The notes beneath the pieces are model-generated. The model did not search any database and was not told the origin of the DNA. It worked only from the letters and a program-made list of their open reading frames with translations. Shown here one piece after another: positions 7,174-7,598 of a stretch of 7,598 nucleotides of DNA. The position numbers and the translations under genes were made by a program. Origin of the DNA: an uncultured Fibrobacterota bacterium (GTDB lineage Bacteria; Fibrobacterota; Chitinivibrionia; Chitinivibrionales; CAIOZP01); the NCBI GenBank assembly GCA_903862805.1, contig CAIOZP010000661.1, positions 1 to 7,598 on the forward strand, given 5' to 3'. Positions within the stretch are counted from its first letter, which is position 1. Each line of letters begins with the position of its first letter.

Positions 7174-7598
7174 TCACTTCACAACCTCAAGTTTAACTTT
7201 CACGATTCCCTGAACATCAAGCCCGATCACTTTCGCGGCGGCAGGAGTCATGTCGATTATGCGACTACGCTTTACCGGCCCACGATCGTTTATGCGAACC
7301 ACAACATTTTTTCCGTTACTCAGATTCGTGACGCGAACCATTGTGCCGAAGGGGAACGTCCGGTGAGCCGCGGTCATTGCATGAAGATGAAGACGCTCGC
7401 CGCTTGCCGTTCTGTGCAGGGCAAATTTGTTTGCATAAAACGAAGCCATTCCGACTTCGGCTCCATCGGCATCAACCTTGTCGTTTTTGTCATCGCTATC
7501 TGTTGACGAACTTTCGGCTTTCTCTTTTGCCGAATCACCGGCACTATCGCTATAAGACGGCCTGATCGCCAGCGAATCGGAGGCGCAGCCGCTTCCGA
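7174..7598 (-). CDS. rlpA: RlpA-type septal lytic transglycosylase / probable lipoprotein, 5' partial
   Basis: RlpA proteins are double-psi beta-barrel lytic transglycosylases that cut peptidoglycan lacking stem peptides, often at the septum. The frame is open to the window's right edge. Although an ATG exists at 7449, the domain clearly begins before it (EVGMASFYANKF), so that is not the start. Visible upstream residues read GSGCASDSLAIR, then a Ser/Asp/Lys-rich linker; the Cys in GSGC is a likely lipoprotein acylation site, with the signal peptide cut off by the edge. The barrel shows RTASGE, TAAHRTFPFGTMVRVTN, VRINDRGP and RIIDMTPAAAKVIG. The His of TAAH and Asp of INDRGP correspond to the catalytic pair described for Pseudomonas RlpA. 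The protein ends right after the barrel (KVKLEVVK), so there is no SPOR domain for binding denuded glycan. It is the first visible gene of the leftward operon. Confidence 0.93.
   Translation of the reverse strand, partial: GSGCASDSLAIRPSYSDSAGDSAKEKAESSSTDSDDKNDKVDADGAEVGMASFYANKFALHRTASGERLHLHAMTAAHRTFPFGTMVRVTNLSNGKNVVVRINDRGPVKRSRIIDMTPAAAKVIGLDVQGIVKVKLEVVK

Overview
The window looks like a chromosomal segment of a Gram-negative bacterium. An outer membrane is implied by three genes: a lipoprotein, an RlpA-type cell-wall hydrolase and a Wza-type polysaccharide export protein. RecA, moderate G+C, and a lipoprotein that pairs a lamin-tail domain with otherwise unrecognised beta-rich sequence would fit the FCB superphylum. 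Fibrobacterota-like is my tentative guess; the sequence alone does not prove it. I see no tRNA, rRNA, CRISPR array, insertion sequence, prophage or plasmid signature.

Left half (+ strand). The window opens inside ssb (single-stranded DNA-binding protein, 5' end missing), which is closed by a strong intrinsic terminator. A 174-bp gap with a candidate promoter leads to a 426-residue predicted lipoprotein with a C-terminal lamin-tail domain. recA follows 53 bp later with no terminator between them and has its own strong terminator. After another 174-bp gap comes a B12-binding-type radical SAM enzyme. It ends at a very strong 15-bp-stem terminator that separates two convergent transcription units.

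Right half (- strand). Three genes read leftward as one probable operon: rlpA (running off the right edge), then a radical SAM protein with a short Cys-rich C-terminal region, then a 534-residue polysaccharide export protein of the Wza/SLBB type. The radical SAM and export genes overlap by 4 bp (ATGA), so they are probably translationally coupled. The 16-bp gap between rlpA and the radical SAM gene also argues for co-transcription.

Two themes emerge. ssb and recA are DNA maintenance genes close together. The rest concerns envelope building, plus two unrelated radical SAM enzymes whose substrates cannot be read from the sequence. The most intriguing item is the tight coupling of a radical SAM enzyme to an outer-membrane polysaccharide export channel, which suggests, but does not show, a radical modification step linked to surface polymer production.
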